Shown here in pieces: positions 24,278-32,009 of a stretch of 64,000 bases of DNA. Position 1 is the stretch's first letter, and every line of letters starts with the position of its first letter. Below the pieces are notes generated by a model. The model was not told the DNA's origin. It did not search any database and was given only the letters and a program-made list of their open reading frames with translations. Where the stretch lies: contig DATKQT010000021.1 of assembly GCA_035532535.1 (NCBI GenBank), positions 1 through 64,000 of the forward strand, in the 5' to 3' direction. Source of the DNA: Palsa-739 sp035532535. Its GTDB lineage: Bacteria > Actinomycetota > Thermoleophilia > Gaiellales > Gaiellaceae. Made by a program: the position numbers and the translations under genes.

Positions 24278-25627
24278 ATGGACGTCCGGTCCCTGCTCGA
24301 CGGTGCAAGCGAGAGCGACCTCGACCTCTGGGCGCGCACGATCAACCCGCAGTTCGTGCGCGTGCTGCGCACGATCGGCTTCGACCGCCACTGGGCGCGC
24401 GGCGAAGGCGCCTACTTGTACGACACGGACGGCGCGCGCTACCTCGACCTGCTCGGCGGCTTCGGGATGTACAACGTCGGCCGCAACAACCGCGGCGTGC
24501 GCGCGGCGCTGATCGAAGCGCTCGAGCTGGACACGCCCGGCATGCTCGCGATGGGCGTGACCGCGCTTCCGGGACTGCTCGCCGATGCGCTGCTCCAGCG
24601 GACGCCGCCGCGCATCGAGCGCTGCCTCTTCACGAACTCCGGCACGGAGGCGAACGAGGCCGCGTTCAAGCTCGGACGCGCCGCGACGGAGCGGTCGCGC
24701 GTCATCTCGACCGACCACGGCTTCCACGGGCTGACACTCGGCGCGCTCAGCGCAAACGGCAACCCCGAGTTCGCCGCGCGCTTCCAGCCGCTGCTGCCGG
24801 GCTTCGACCGTGTGCCCTTCGGCGACCTCGACGCACTCGAGGCGCAATTGAAGCAGGAGGACGTCGCCGTCTTCATCGTCGAAGCCGTCCAGGGAAAGGG
24901 GATCAACCTCCCGCCGGCCGGCTACCTCGAAGGAGCGCAGGAGCTCTGCCGCCGCTACGGGACGCTCTTCTGCGTCGACGAGGTCATGACCGGCTTCGGC
25001 CGCACCGGGACGATGTTCGCGTTCGAGCACTGGGGCCTCGAGCCCGATCTCGTCACCGTCGCCAAATCGCTCTCCGGCGGCTACGTGCCGGTCGGCGCGC
25101 TCCTGATGTCTCGCGCCGTGCACGAGTCCGTGTTCGACTCGATGCCGCATGCGATGTCGCACGGGTCGACGTTCGCGCCGAACGAGCTCGCGATGGTGGC
25201 AGGCCTCGCCATGTTGCACGAGCTCGAGGAGCACAGCCTCGTCGAGCGCTCCGCGCAGCTCGGAGATCGTTTGCTCGAGCGCACGCGCCCGCTCATGGAC
25301 GAGTTCGACGTCGTGCGCGACGTGCGCGGCATCGGCCTCATGTGGGCGATCGAGTTCGAGGGCGACGGCTTCGCCTACCGGATGCTCGAGCGCGCACAGC
25401 GCGGCCTGTTCGCGCAGCTCGTCGTCGTGCCGCTCTTCACCGACCATCGCATCCTGACGCAGGTCGCCGGCCACGACATGGCGGTCGTGCGCATCCTGCC
25501 GCCGTTCGTGCTCACCGACGAGGACGTCGACGACTTCGCCGACGCCCTGCACGAGACGGTGAAGCGCGCCCGGCGCATGCCGAGCTCGCTCACGAAGTTC
25601 GCGCTGACGGCGGCTGGAATCCGTTAG
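24278..25627 (+). CDS. Class III PLP-dependent aminotransferase
   Basis: A 449-residue fold-type I enzyme. FTNSGTEANEAAFKLGRAAT binds the cofactor phosphate, STDHGFHGLTLGAL follows, VDEVMTGFGRTGTMFAFEHWG carries the PLP aspartate region, and the Schiff-base lysine is in TVAKSLSGGYVPVGA. The family includes ornithine, putrescine, 4-aminobutyrate and taurine transaminases; the substrate cannot be told from sequence. Its TAG overlaps the stop of the convergent gene (TTAG, 25624-25627). Confidence 0.85.
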   Translation: MDVRSLLDGASESDLDLWARTINPQFVRVLRTIGFDRHWARGEGAYLYDTDGARYLDLLGGFGMYNVGRNNRGVRAALIEALELDTPGMLAMGVTALPGLLADALLQRTPPRIERCLFTNSGTEANEAAFKLGRAATERSRVISTDHGFHGLTLGALSANGNPEFAARFQPLLPGFDRVPFGDLDALEAQLKQEDVAVFIVEAVQGKGINLPPAGYLEGAQELCRRYGTLFCVDEVMTGFGRTGTMFAFEHWGLEPDLVTVAKSLSGGYVPVGALLMSRAVHESVFDSMPHAMSHGSTFAPNELAMVAGLAMLHELEEHSLVERSAQLGDRLLERTRPLMDEFDVVRDVRGIGLMWAIEFEGDGFAYRMLERAQRGLFAQLVVVPLFTDHRILTQVAGHDMAVVRILPPFVLTDEDVDDFADALHETVKRARRMPSSLTKFALTAAGIR

Positions 25628-25944
25628 AGGTCGAGGTGGCGCGCCTCGAAGCAGGCGCGCGCCCACCGGTCGGCTGCGCCGACGACGTCCATCGCCACGC
25701 TGTCGTCGACGGCTGTCATCTCGATCACGACCTGGTGCAGCGATGCCTCGACGTCGTTCCCGAACTCGTGCCGCTGCTCCGACACGATCTGGAACGACGG
25801 GGCGAACCCGCGTAGAGCGCGCGCGAGATCGTCGATCTCGGCGCGCGTCGCCTCCCGGCCGGTGAGCATCCCGAAGTTCACCCGCACCTCGAGTGCGGGA
25901 GCCCGGTCGTGCTCGCGGACGCGGAAAGCGACCATCGGCTCCAT
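25624..25944 (-). CDS. Hypothetical protein downstream of an ABC-2 exporter
   Basis: A 106-residue soluble protein, start ATG 25944 overlapping the exporter permease stop (TGATG). The sequence (MEPMVAFRVREHDRAPALEVRVNFGMLTGREATRAEIDDLARAL) suggests an alternating alpha-beta domain; no family is recognised. Last gene of the exporter operon (sixA, ATPase, permease, this gene), so it may modulate the exporter. Confidence 0.65.
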   Translation of the reverse strand: MEPMVAFRVREHDRAPALEVRVNFGMLTGREATRAEIDDLARALRGFAPSFQIVSEQRHEFGNDVEASLHQVVIEMTAVDDSVAMDVVGAADRWARACFEARHLDL

Positions 25945-26690
25945 CAGGTTTCCCTTGGCTCCCATCGGAACTTGAACGCCGCAACGGCCACTCCGGCTAC
26001 GCCCCAGGCTGCGAGGACGCCGATCGACGTCCCTTGCGACCAGAATGACTGCTTGTGCAGATAGACGGCGTTCGACAGATCGACAAGGTACTTGAGCGGA
26101 AGCACGTCGCCGATTGCGCGGAGGAAGCGCGGATAGTGATGAGTCGGCCCGAACGCCCCGGTCAGGAACGACATCGGGAGCACGATGAGGTTCACGACCG
26201 CGGAGGATCCCTCGCCCGACCGGATTAGGCCGCTCAGCCCGACGCCCATTGCCGCAAAGCAGACCGCGCCGAGCACGACGAGCAGGATGACCGAGCCGAC
26301 CCGCGTCGGGAACGGCGTCCCGAACACGACGCGGCCGAGCAGGAACAGCGCCACCGTCTCCGCCGCGAAGACGAGCAGCGTCGATGTGAGGACGGAGCCG
26401 ATGTAGACGACGGGCGACAGCGGGGTCGCGCGCAGCCGCTTGAGGATCGCCTGCTCCCGTCTGAGCGTGAGCGTGATCGCGAGGCCGGCGAACGCCACCA
26501 TCGCGCAGCCGTAGGCGAGGAGTGCGGCCAGCAAAGCCTGTGAGGCCGGCACGCCGTAGATGTGACCGGAGTACACCGATCCGAGGAGCACGAAGAGCAG
26601 CAGCGGAAAGATGAAGGTGAAGACGGCCGCCTCGCGCGAGCGCCAGTACACGAGCTGCTCGACGTGCAGCTGATGGAGGTACAGCTTCAT
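25944..26690 (-). CDS. ABC-2 type exporter permease
   Basis: A 248-residue membrane protein with six hydrophobic helices. The start MKLYLHQLHVEQLVYWRSREAAVFTFIFPLLLFVLLGSVY is the ABC-2 elbow and first helix. VVNLIVLPMSFLTGAFGPTHHYPRFLRAIGDVLPLKYLVD is the ABC-2 signature. ATGA overlap with the ATPase gene. It exports drugs, lipids or polymers in other systems; cargo here unknown. Confidence 0.88.
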   Translation of the reverse strand: MKLYLHQLHVEQLVYWRSREAAVFTFIFPLLLFVLLGSVYSGHIYGVPASQALLAALLAYGCAMVAFAGLAITLTLRREQAILKRLRATPLSPVVYIGSVLTSTLLVFAAETVALFLLGRVVFGTPFPTRVGSVILLVVLGAVCFAAMGVGLSGLIRSGEGSSAVVNLIVLPMSFLTGAFGPTHHYPRFLRAIGDVLPLKYLVDLSNAVYLHKQSFWSQGTSIGVLAAWGVAGVAVAAFKFRWEPRET

Positions 26691-27535
26691 TCGGACTGCT
26701 CCTCCATGAGCGCGAGGTAGACCTCTTCGAGCGTCGGCCTCCGCACCTCGAGCCGGTCGAGCTCCTCGCCGCGCGCGAGCGCCTCTGACGTCAGCCGGTG
26801 CAGGTCGCGCGTCGGCTCGCTCGTCCGGAGAAGAACCTCCTCGCCGTCGAGGCGATAGCGGATCTCGACCTCCGACCCTCCGGTCGTCAGCTCGCGCGGC
26901 GTCCCGATGCGGACGATGCGACCCTCGCGCAGCACGGCCACACGGTCGGCGAGTTGCTCTGCTTCGTCGAGGTAGTGCGTCGTCAGCAGGACGGTCTTCC
27001 CGAGCGAGCGCAACGAGCGGATCATCTCCCACGCCGCGCGCCGCGCCGCCGGATCGAAGCCGGTGGTCGGCTCGTCGAGAAAGACGAGATCGGGATCGCC
27101 GACGAGCGCAACTCCGAGGTCGAGCCGCCGCTTCTGTCCTCCGGACAGCGTCTTCACGCGCGCATCGCGCTTCTCCGTGAGCCCGACGAGCTCGATCACG
27201 TCCTCCACGTCACGCGGCCGCGCGTAGTAGCCCGCGAACGCGGCGTGTGTCTCCCGGACGGTCAGATTCGGCCACAGCTGTGCCTGTTGCAGCACGACGC
27301 CGATCCGCTCGCGAAAATCGCGCCCGGGCCGTTGCGGGTCGTGCCCGAGCACCGACACCTCGCCCGCATCGCGGCTGCGGTAGCCCTCGAGAATCTCAAC
27401 CGTGGTCGTTTTGCCGGCGCCGTTCGGCCCGAGCAGGCCGAAGACCTCTCCCTCCTCGATGTCGAAGTCGACGCCCCGCACGGCCTCGAGCGGCCCGTAC
27501 GCCTTGTGGAGCCCGCGTACGGAGATGGCCGTCAC
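26687..27535 (-). CDS. ABC exporter ATP-binding protein (DrrA/CcmA type)
   Basis: A 282-residue ATPase. Walker A GLLGPNGAGKTTTVEILEG, signature LSGGQKRRLDLGVALVG, Walker B LVFLDEPTTGFDPAARRAAWE and H-loop LLTTHYLDEAEQLADRV. The C-terminal 60 residues (LTSEALARGEELDRLEVRRPTLEEVYLAL) are the DrrA-type regulatory extension. It partners the permease encoded next and overlaps sixA at its start. Confidence 0.93.
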   Translation of the reverse strand: MTAISVRGLHKAYGPLEAVRGVDFDIEEGEVFGLLGPNGAGKTTTVEILEGYRSRDAGEVSVLGHDPQRPGRDFRERIGVVLQQAQLWPNLTVRETHAAFAGYYARPRDVEDVIELVGLTEKRDARVKTLSGGQKRRLDLGVALVGDPDLVFLDEPTTGFDPAARRAAWEMIRSLRSLGKTVLLTTHYLDEAEQLADRVAVLREGRIVRIGTPRELTTGGSEVEIRYRLDGEEVLLRTSEPTRDLHRLTSEALARGEELDRLEVRRPTLEEVYLALMEEQSE

Positions 27536-27912
27536 AGCGCGAGCTCGAACGATCCGGCGGGGGGGAACCGGACTTCGACTCCCGCCAGCTCGAGCACCGC
27601 TTGGCCGCAGTCGGGTTGGTGGCCGACGACGACGACGGTGTCGCCGCGGCCGGACGCGGCATCGCGCACATCATCGGGCGATGCACCGGGTGCGAGCCGC
27701 TCGTCGACCTTCGGCTCGCCGAGGCCGAGCGCGGCCGCGGTCTCGCGCGCACGCAGGAGCGGGCTCGTCACGACGGCGTCGGCAGCGAATCCCTCGCTGC
27801 GGAGCCGCCCCCCGAGCTCGCGCGCGTGCGCGCGTCCCTCGGCGGTCAACGGGCGCAGATCGTCCGGCTCTCCGGGCGCGGCTTCCGCGTGACGGACGAT
27901 CAGGAGTCGCAT
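27532..27912 (-). CDS. sixA: Phosphohistidine phosphatase SixA-like
   Basis: A 126-residue histidine phosphatase with the RHG-type motif LIVRHAEA (catalytic His8), the second arginine in TSPLLRARETA and the C-terminal catalytic histidine in VVVGHQPDCG. SixA removes phosphate from phosphohistidine proteins. It is first in the exporter operon. Its -10 TATCGT (complement 27922-27927) lies 9 nt before the ATG and overlaps the -10 of the divergent phzF-like gene. Confidence 0.85.
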   Translation of the reverse strand: MRLLIVRHAEAAPGEPDDLRPLTAEGRAHARELGGRLRSEGFAADAVVTSPLLRARETAAALGLGEPKVDERLAPGASPDDVRDAASGRGDTVVVVGHQPDCGQAVLELAGVEVRFPPAGSFELAL

Positions 27913-27921
27913 GCCGAGGCA

Positions 27922-27931
27922 ACGATAGTCT
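27922..27931. promoter_or_regulatory. Back-to-back overlapping -10 boxes (sixA / PhzF)
   Basis: ACGATAGTCT contains TAGTCT on the plus strand, 6 nt before GTG 27938, and TATCGT on the minus strand, 9 nt before ATG 27912. The two boxes share bases, so the divergent promoters should exclude each other. Confidence 0.45.
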
Positions 27932-27937
27932 GGCTCC

Positions 27938-28768
27938 GTGGGCCGCTACCGGTACGTCGTCTGCGACGTCTTCACGGACGTCCCGCTCGCCGGGAACCAG
28001 CTCGCGGTCTTCACTGACGCGCGCGAGATCCCCGAGGCTCAGCTCCAGAAGCTCGCGAAGGAGATGAACTTCTCCGAGACCGTCTTCGTGTACCCGCCGG
28101 AAGCCGATGGACACGTGAAGCTGCGCATCTTCACGCCGGCCGCCGAGCTTCCGTTTGCCGGCCACCCGATTCTCGGGACGGCGTTCGTGCTCGCCGGCCC
28201 ACTGCAGCTCGTCGAGATCCGCCTCGAGACCGGAGCGGGCGTCGTGCCCGTGCGACTCGACCGCGAAGGCCCGCGCATCGTCTTCGGTTGGATGACGCAA
28301 CCGACGCCGTCGTTCGAATCGTTCCCGGAGCGGAACGCACTGCTCGCCGTCCTCGGCGCCGAGGCGACGGATCTCCCGATCGAGCTCTACCGGCAGGGAC
28401 CGGGGCACGTCATGGTCGAGCTCGACTCGCCGGAGGCCGTGGCCGAGCTGCGCCCCAATATGGGCGTGCTCGCGGAGCTGCTGAGCGAAGGGACGGACTG
28501 CTTCGCGCGAGACGGAAAGCGGTGGAAGTCGCGCGTGTTCGTCCCCGGCGCCGGCGTCGACGAGGATCCCGCGACCGGCTCTGCGGCAGGGCCGCTCGCG
28601 CTCCATCTCGCCCGGCACGGACGCATCGCGTTCGGCGAGGAGATCGAGATCTCGCAGGGCGCGGAGATCCGGCGCCCGTCGACCCTCTACGCCGTTGCGC
28701 ACTCGCCCGAGCGCATCGAGGTCGGCGGCTCCGCCGTCATCGTCGCGCGCGGCGAGTTCCAGATCTAG
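27938..28768 (+). CDS. PhzF-family isomerase/epimerase
   Basis: A 276-residue protein of the phenazine-biosynthesis PhzF fold. YVVCDVFTDVPLAGNQLAVF at the N terminus, FSETVFV with the catalytic glutamate (Glu in NFSET), FTPAAELPFAGHPILGTA, and GVDEDPATGSAAGPLALHLARHG near the end are diagnostic. In the absence of phenazine genes the reaction is unknown. Leaderless GTG start. Its TAG shares a CTAG with the opposing gene. Confidence 0.9.
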   Translation: MGRYRYVVCDVFTDVPLAGNQLAVFTDAREIPEAQLQKLAKEMNFSETVFVYPPEADGHVKLRIFTPAAELPFAGHPILGTAFVLAGPLQLVEIRLETGAGVVPVRLDREGPRIVFGWMTQPTPSFESFPERNALLAVLGAEATDLPIELYRQGPGHVMVELDSPEAVAELRPNMGVLAELLSEGTDCFARDGKRWKSRVFVPGAGVDEDPATGSAAGPLALHLARHGRIAFGEEIEISQGAEIRRPSTLYAVAHSPERIEVGGSAVIVARGEFQI

Positions 28769-29154
28769 TCGATCCAGGCGACGCCGACAACGTCGGGCAG
28801 CTCGAACGCGAGCGATCGCCAGAACACGCCCCCGTTCGTCGAGACGTAGAGGCGGTTCCGTCCCGCGTAGAGCATCCGGTCGGGGTCATCTTCGGCAATC
28901 GCGATCGCGAAGCCCGAGGGCAGTCCGCCGCCGGCCTCGCGCCACGTCGCCCCGGCGTCGTTCGAGATGGCGAGTGGCGGCCGGCGGTCGACGACGGCGA
29001 CCACCGTCGCGCCGGCGCCGGCGGTCGCGACGACGCGCGGAAGGTCCACACGGGGCGCCTCGACGACGGGGAGCTCCGTCCCGGGACCGAGCACGGTCTC
29101 CTCGTCGATGTCGACGAGGAGCATGCCGTCGACCGTCTCGACCGCGGCGATCAC
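28765..29154 (-). CDS. BNR-repeat-like small protein
   Basis: A 129-residue protein with one to two sialidase/BNR-type Asp-box-like units (ISNDAGATWREAGGGLP and VSTNGGVFWRSLAF), as in HCF136 or exo-sialidase beta-propellers, but too short for a full propeller. No signal peptide. GTG 29154 overlaps the kinase stop by GTGA, so it belongs to the permease-kinase operon. It may multimerise or be a remnant. Confidence 0.65.
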   Translation of the reverse strand: MIAAVETVDGMLLVDIDEETVLGPGTELPVVEAPRVDLPRVVATAGAGATVVAVVDRRPPLAISNDAGATWREAGGGLPSGFAIAIAEDDPDRMLYAGRNRLYVSTNGGVFWRSLAFELPDVVGVAWID

Positions 29155-29882
29155 CGCAGCAGCTCCGAGACGAGCGCTGTCGCGCGGCGCGCGGCGTCCA
29201 CCGGCTCCGCGCCCTCGGAACGCGCGACGAGATACGCGGCCCCGAACATGTCGCCTGCTCCGGTCGGGTCGCGGTCGACCGGCTCGGCTTCGACATACAC
29301 GCCGTTCACGGTCGCGCCGCGCGCGCCGTGGGTGACGATCACCTCGGGCACGTCGACCGTGCCGGCAGCCGCAGCCTCCTCGTCTGCGAGCTTCAGCATC
29401 TCGACGTGTCGCAGCTGCGCGCGGTCGAAGTCGGCGTCGAGCCGCAGCGGGCCCGGCTTCGGGACGCGCACCAGCCCGTGCCCGTCGAGCAGCACGTGCC
29501 GGCCCTCCGCCGCCCAGGCCACGTCGATCTCGCCGCGGAGGAGCGGTGCGACGTACACCCATTCGACTCCGTCGAGGCGGAGCTCGTCCTCGTGCCACGG
29601 ATCGCCGACCACGTCGATCGCCATCGTGCGCACACCATCCTCGTCGTACGAGAACGAGAACGCGGTCGTCTCCTTGCCCACGACGAGATCGAACGGCAGG
29701 TCGAGCGTCTCCAGGATGCGCGTGTATTCGATCGCGTCTCGCTCGCCGCACTTGGCGACGAGGCGCGCGTCGACGCCGAGCGCGCGCAACGCTCGCGCTC
29801 CGTGCCAGGGCGGGCCGCCGATGCGCGGCGGCGCCCCGGCGATCACGTCACGCGAGAGCTGTCCGACGACGGCGAGCGACAC
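29151..29882 (-). CDS. PfkB-family carbohydrate/nucleoside kinase
   Basis: A 243-residue ribokinase-like enzyme, short for the family (about 300). SLAVVGQLSRDVI at the N terminus, GPPWHGARALRALGVDARLVAKCG, and the catalytic motif DRDPTGAGDMFGAAYLVA with the base aspartate are clear. The GTG start lies 35 bp inside the end of the permease gene. Next to an NCS1 permease it would phosphorylate the imported nucleobase, nucleoside or pyrimidine (for example HMP); substrate inferred only. Confidence 0.85.
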   Translation of the reverse strand: MSLAVVGQLSRDVIAGAPPRIGGPPWHGARALRALGVDARLVAKCGERDAIEYTRILETLDLPFDLVVGKETTAFSFSYDEDGVRTMAIDVVGDPWHEDELRLDGVEWVYVAPLLRGEIDVAWAAEGRHVLLDGHGLVRVPKPGPLRLDADFDRAQLRHVEMLKLADEEAAAAGTVDVPEVIVTHGARGATVNGVYVEAEPVDRDPTGAGDMFGAAYLVARSEGAEPVDAARRATALVSELLR

Positions 29883-31194
29883 CGGAGACCGATTTGAGGA
29901 GGAGCGTCAGGGTGAACGCTGCGGCGAAGCTCGGCAGCGAGGCGGTGAAGCTGACGCTCTGCGGATGCGTATGCGCGACGAGGCGCGTCCACCACGCCGG
30001 GCCGACGGGCGAGAGCCACTGGTAGAGGCCGAAGCCGACGAGCCACGACGTGAGCGCAGCCGGGCGCCACTCGGTGTGGTTGAACACGTGCTCCGGCGTG
30101 TAGTGCGCCCGCTCGGTGAGCCAGTCGGCGACGAGCACGCCGAACAGGGGAACGAAGAAGGAGCCGAGGAGGTAGAGGAAGTTCTGGTAGTTGCCGAGGT
30201 TCAGCGCGAGCGCGAGCCCGGTCGCGAGCGCGGACACGAGCGTGATGAGCAGCCGCTGCGACATGCGCGGCAGGAAGTTCTGCAGCGAGACAGCGGTGGA
30301 GTAGATGTCGGCGAACGCCTTCTCGCTCTCGTCGATCGTGATCGCGGCGAGCGCGACGAACGCGACGCCGCCTGCAGCCGCCACCGCGGCCGGCAGGGCC
30401 TGCGCGTCGGACACGCCGCGCGCGAGCACGATGAGGACTCCGAGGCCGATGCACCAGACGGTCGGAACGAGATAGCCGAAGCCCGCGCCGAAGGCCGCGC
30501 CCCGGCGCGTGCGCGCGAACCGCGTGTAGTCGGCGGCGAGCGGCGTCCACGACACGACGCTGCCGATGACAAGGTCGACCGCCTGTCCGAACGAGGGGAA
30601 TCCGCCCTTGCCCGGTGCCGCCCAGAACGCATGCAGGTGCGACTTCGCGATCGCCCAGTACGTGAGGTACGCCATCGAGATGAGCAGCGCCCACGACGCG
30701 AACTTCCGCAGATAGCGGCGGACGAAGCCGATCGGGCCGAGCATGCCGAGGCCCCAGCTCAGCACGCCGAACACGAGCGTCCAGAACCAGCGCCCCTGCC
30801 AGTGGAACAGGTGCTGCGAGAGCGCGCCCGCGGCGGTCGCGATGATGATCAGCTCGAACGTCGACCAACCGACGTTCTGCGCGACGTTGAGCCCCGTCGG
30901 CAGGTACGAGCCCCTGCGGCCGAGGGGTGCCCGCAGCAGAACCATCCCCGGCACGCGCGCGTCGGCGCCGATGAGTGCCGCAACGCCGAGAAGGAGGTTG
31001 CCGACGATCGCTCCGACGAGGATGGCGAGGAGCGCGTCGCGCAGCGAGAGCGCCGGCACGAGCAGCGCTCCGATGACGATGACGAGCAGCGAGACGGACA
31101 GATTGCCCCAGAGGAGCGTCGAGTCGAGCCCGCTGAGCACGTGCAGCCGCTCCGGCACCGGTTCGACGCCCCAGCTCGGTGTCGTGTCGCGCAT
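29848..31194 (-). CDS. NCS1-family nucleobase/HMP permease
   Basis: A 448-residue transporter with about twelve helices, COG1457 type (cytosine/purine/hydroxymethylpyrimidine). WGVEPVPERLHVLSGLDSTLLWGNLSVSLLV is the family N terminus and LIVLARGV, TIDESEKAFADIYSTAVSLQNFLP the later core. With the overlapping PfkB kinase it suggests uptake plus phosphorylation of a pyrimidine. No TPP riboswitch is visible: only 10 bp separate it from the preceding gene. TAGCCT lies 7 nt before its ATG and shares bases with the upstream stop codon. Confidence 0.88.
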   Translation of the reverse strand: MRDTTPSWGVEPVPERLHVLSGLDSTLLWGNLSVSLLVIVIGALLVPALSLRDALLAILVGAIVGNLLLGVAALIGADARVPGMVLLRAPLGRRGSYLPTGLNVAQNVGWSTFELIIIATAAGALSQHLFHWQGRWFWTLVFGVLSWGLGMLGPIGFVRRYLRKFASWALLISMAYLTYWAIAKSHLHAFWAAPGKGGFPSFGQAVDLVIGSVVSWTPLAADYTRFARTRRGAAFGAGFGYLVPTVWCIGLGVLIVLARGVSDAQALPAAVAAAGGVAFVALAAITIDESEKAFADIYSTAVSLQNFLPRMSQRLLITLVSALATGLALALNLGNYQNFLYLLGSFFVPLFGVLVADWLTERAHYTPEHVFNHTEWRPAALTSWLVGFGLYQWLSPVGPAWWTRLVAHTHPQSVSFTASLPSFAAAFTLTLLLKSVSGVARRRRTALA

Positions 31195-31204
31195 CGGCGG
31201 AAGG

Positions 31205-31762
31205 CTACGCGTAGCCCTCGTCGAAGAACCGGCCCTCGTGCGCGATCGCCTGCTCGCGCGTCAGGCCGGCTTTCGAATGCGCCGTCGCGCCGATCGCGTC
31301 GGCGAAGCGCGTGATCAACTCGAACCCGGCCTGAACGTCGGCGGCATCGCGGAGCGCCTGCCGTGAGACGCCGACCGCGAGCGCGGGCACGGGATCGAGC
31401 GCCGCGAGGAAGTGGAGCGTGCCGCGCAGACGCTCGTCGATCGGCGCGGTCTCGTAGTCGTCGAGGATCGCGTCGACGAGGGCCAAGTCACCGAACGCGT
31501 ACGACGCGACCGCGCCGTGGGCCTCGAGTCAGAAGGGACACTGATTCAGCTTCGAGACGAACGCGGCGAACAGCTCGCGTTCCGCTTCGCTCCAGTCGGA
31601 CGGGCCCTTCATCACCTCCTGGAAGTACGCCGAGATCGGCTCCCCGAAGAGCTCGGGCCGGTAGCGCAGCGCGAGCGAGATGTCCGAGACGTAGCCGTCG
31701 CGCGCCTGCAGCTCCTCGATGCGCGCCGTCATCTCCGGCGAGTGGTGCAGCTCAATCCGCAT
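31205..31762 (-). CDS. AhpD-like alkylhydroperoxidase-family selenoprotein (in-frame TGA read as Sec78)
   Basis: A continuous frame of 185 codons from ATG 31762 to TAG 31205, interrupted only by TGA at complement 31529-31531 (codon 78). Both sides belong to one family: SEAERELFAAFVSKLNQCPF before, LEAHGAVASYAFGD after. In AhpD and peroxidase-related CMD proteins this site reads C-x2-C-x3-H with a Glu 12 residues before the first Cys. Here it is E63, C75-P-F-U78-L-E-A-H82, so the TGA falls exactly on the redox-active second cysteine. A 7-bp GGUC-loop hairpin starts 10 nt after it. Predicted thiol/selenol peroxidase. Length is normal for the family (about 180). ATG overlaps the companion gene by 11 bp. 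A C-to-A sequencing or real nonsense change is the alternative. Confidence 0.8.
31501..31518 (-). promoter_or_regulatory. SECIS-like hairpin downstream of the in-frame TGA
   Basis: ACGGCGC-GGTC-GCGTCGT: a 7-bp stem (one G-U pair) with loop GGUC. The loop begins 17 nt after the TGA. The E. coli fdhF SECIS element has a GGUC apical sequence about 18 nt after its UGA. Position, loop and stem all fit bacterial SelB binding. Confidence 0.65.
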
Positions 31763-32009
31763 CGATCGCCTCGTATGCGCGTCGCCGCTTCTCGTCCGCG
31801 ACCGCGAACGCGGTGGGGAGCACCGCCTCGTACAGCCCGTCCGCGTCGAGCCCGGCGACGTCCGCGTCCGTGATCCGCCAGGCGTGCTCGCGCACCTTCT
31901 CGAGCAGCGGCGTCGGCTCACCGGCCGGCCCGACGGCCTCGCCGACGCGACGCCAGAGCTCGTCAGCCCGCGAGGAGCCTGCGGAGGACGAACTGGAGGA
32001 TGCCGCCAT
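31752..32009 (-). CDS. Small companion protein of the AhpD-like selenoprotein
   Basis: An 85-residue protein from ATG 32009: a Ser/Ala-rich lead, then a helical domain (LLEKVREHAWRITDADVAGLDADGLYEAVLPTAFAVADEKRRRAYEAI). WxITDxDVAxL...G...AVxxTA... resembles the short helical proteins often encoded beside AhpD/CMD peroxidases. It overlaps aconitase by 47 bp and the selenoprotein gene by 11 bp, so all three may be co-translated. Exact start uncertain because the first 15 residues lie inside acnA. Role unknown, probably a subunit or partner. Confidence 0.65.
   Translation of the reverse strand: MAASSSSSSAGSSRADELWRRVGEAVGPAGEPTPLLEKVREHAWRITDADVAGLDADGLYEAVLPTAFAVADEKRRRAYEAIDAD

Noticed and set aside
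31195..31204. TPP riboswitch before the NCS1 (possible HMP) permease
   Set aside because: Only 10 bp separate it from the preceding gene and no CTGAGA thi-box was found nearby.
31529..31921. Two separate small genes (or a frameshifted pseudogene) instead of one selenoprotein
   Set aside because: Both parts are in the same frame, separated only by one TGA that falls on a catalytic position, with a SECIS-like hairpin after it. A random nonsense mutation would rarely land there; still, only genome-wide Sec machinery can settle it.
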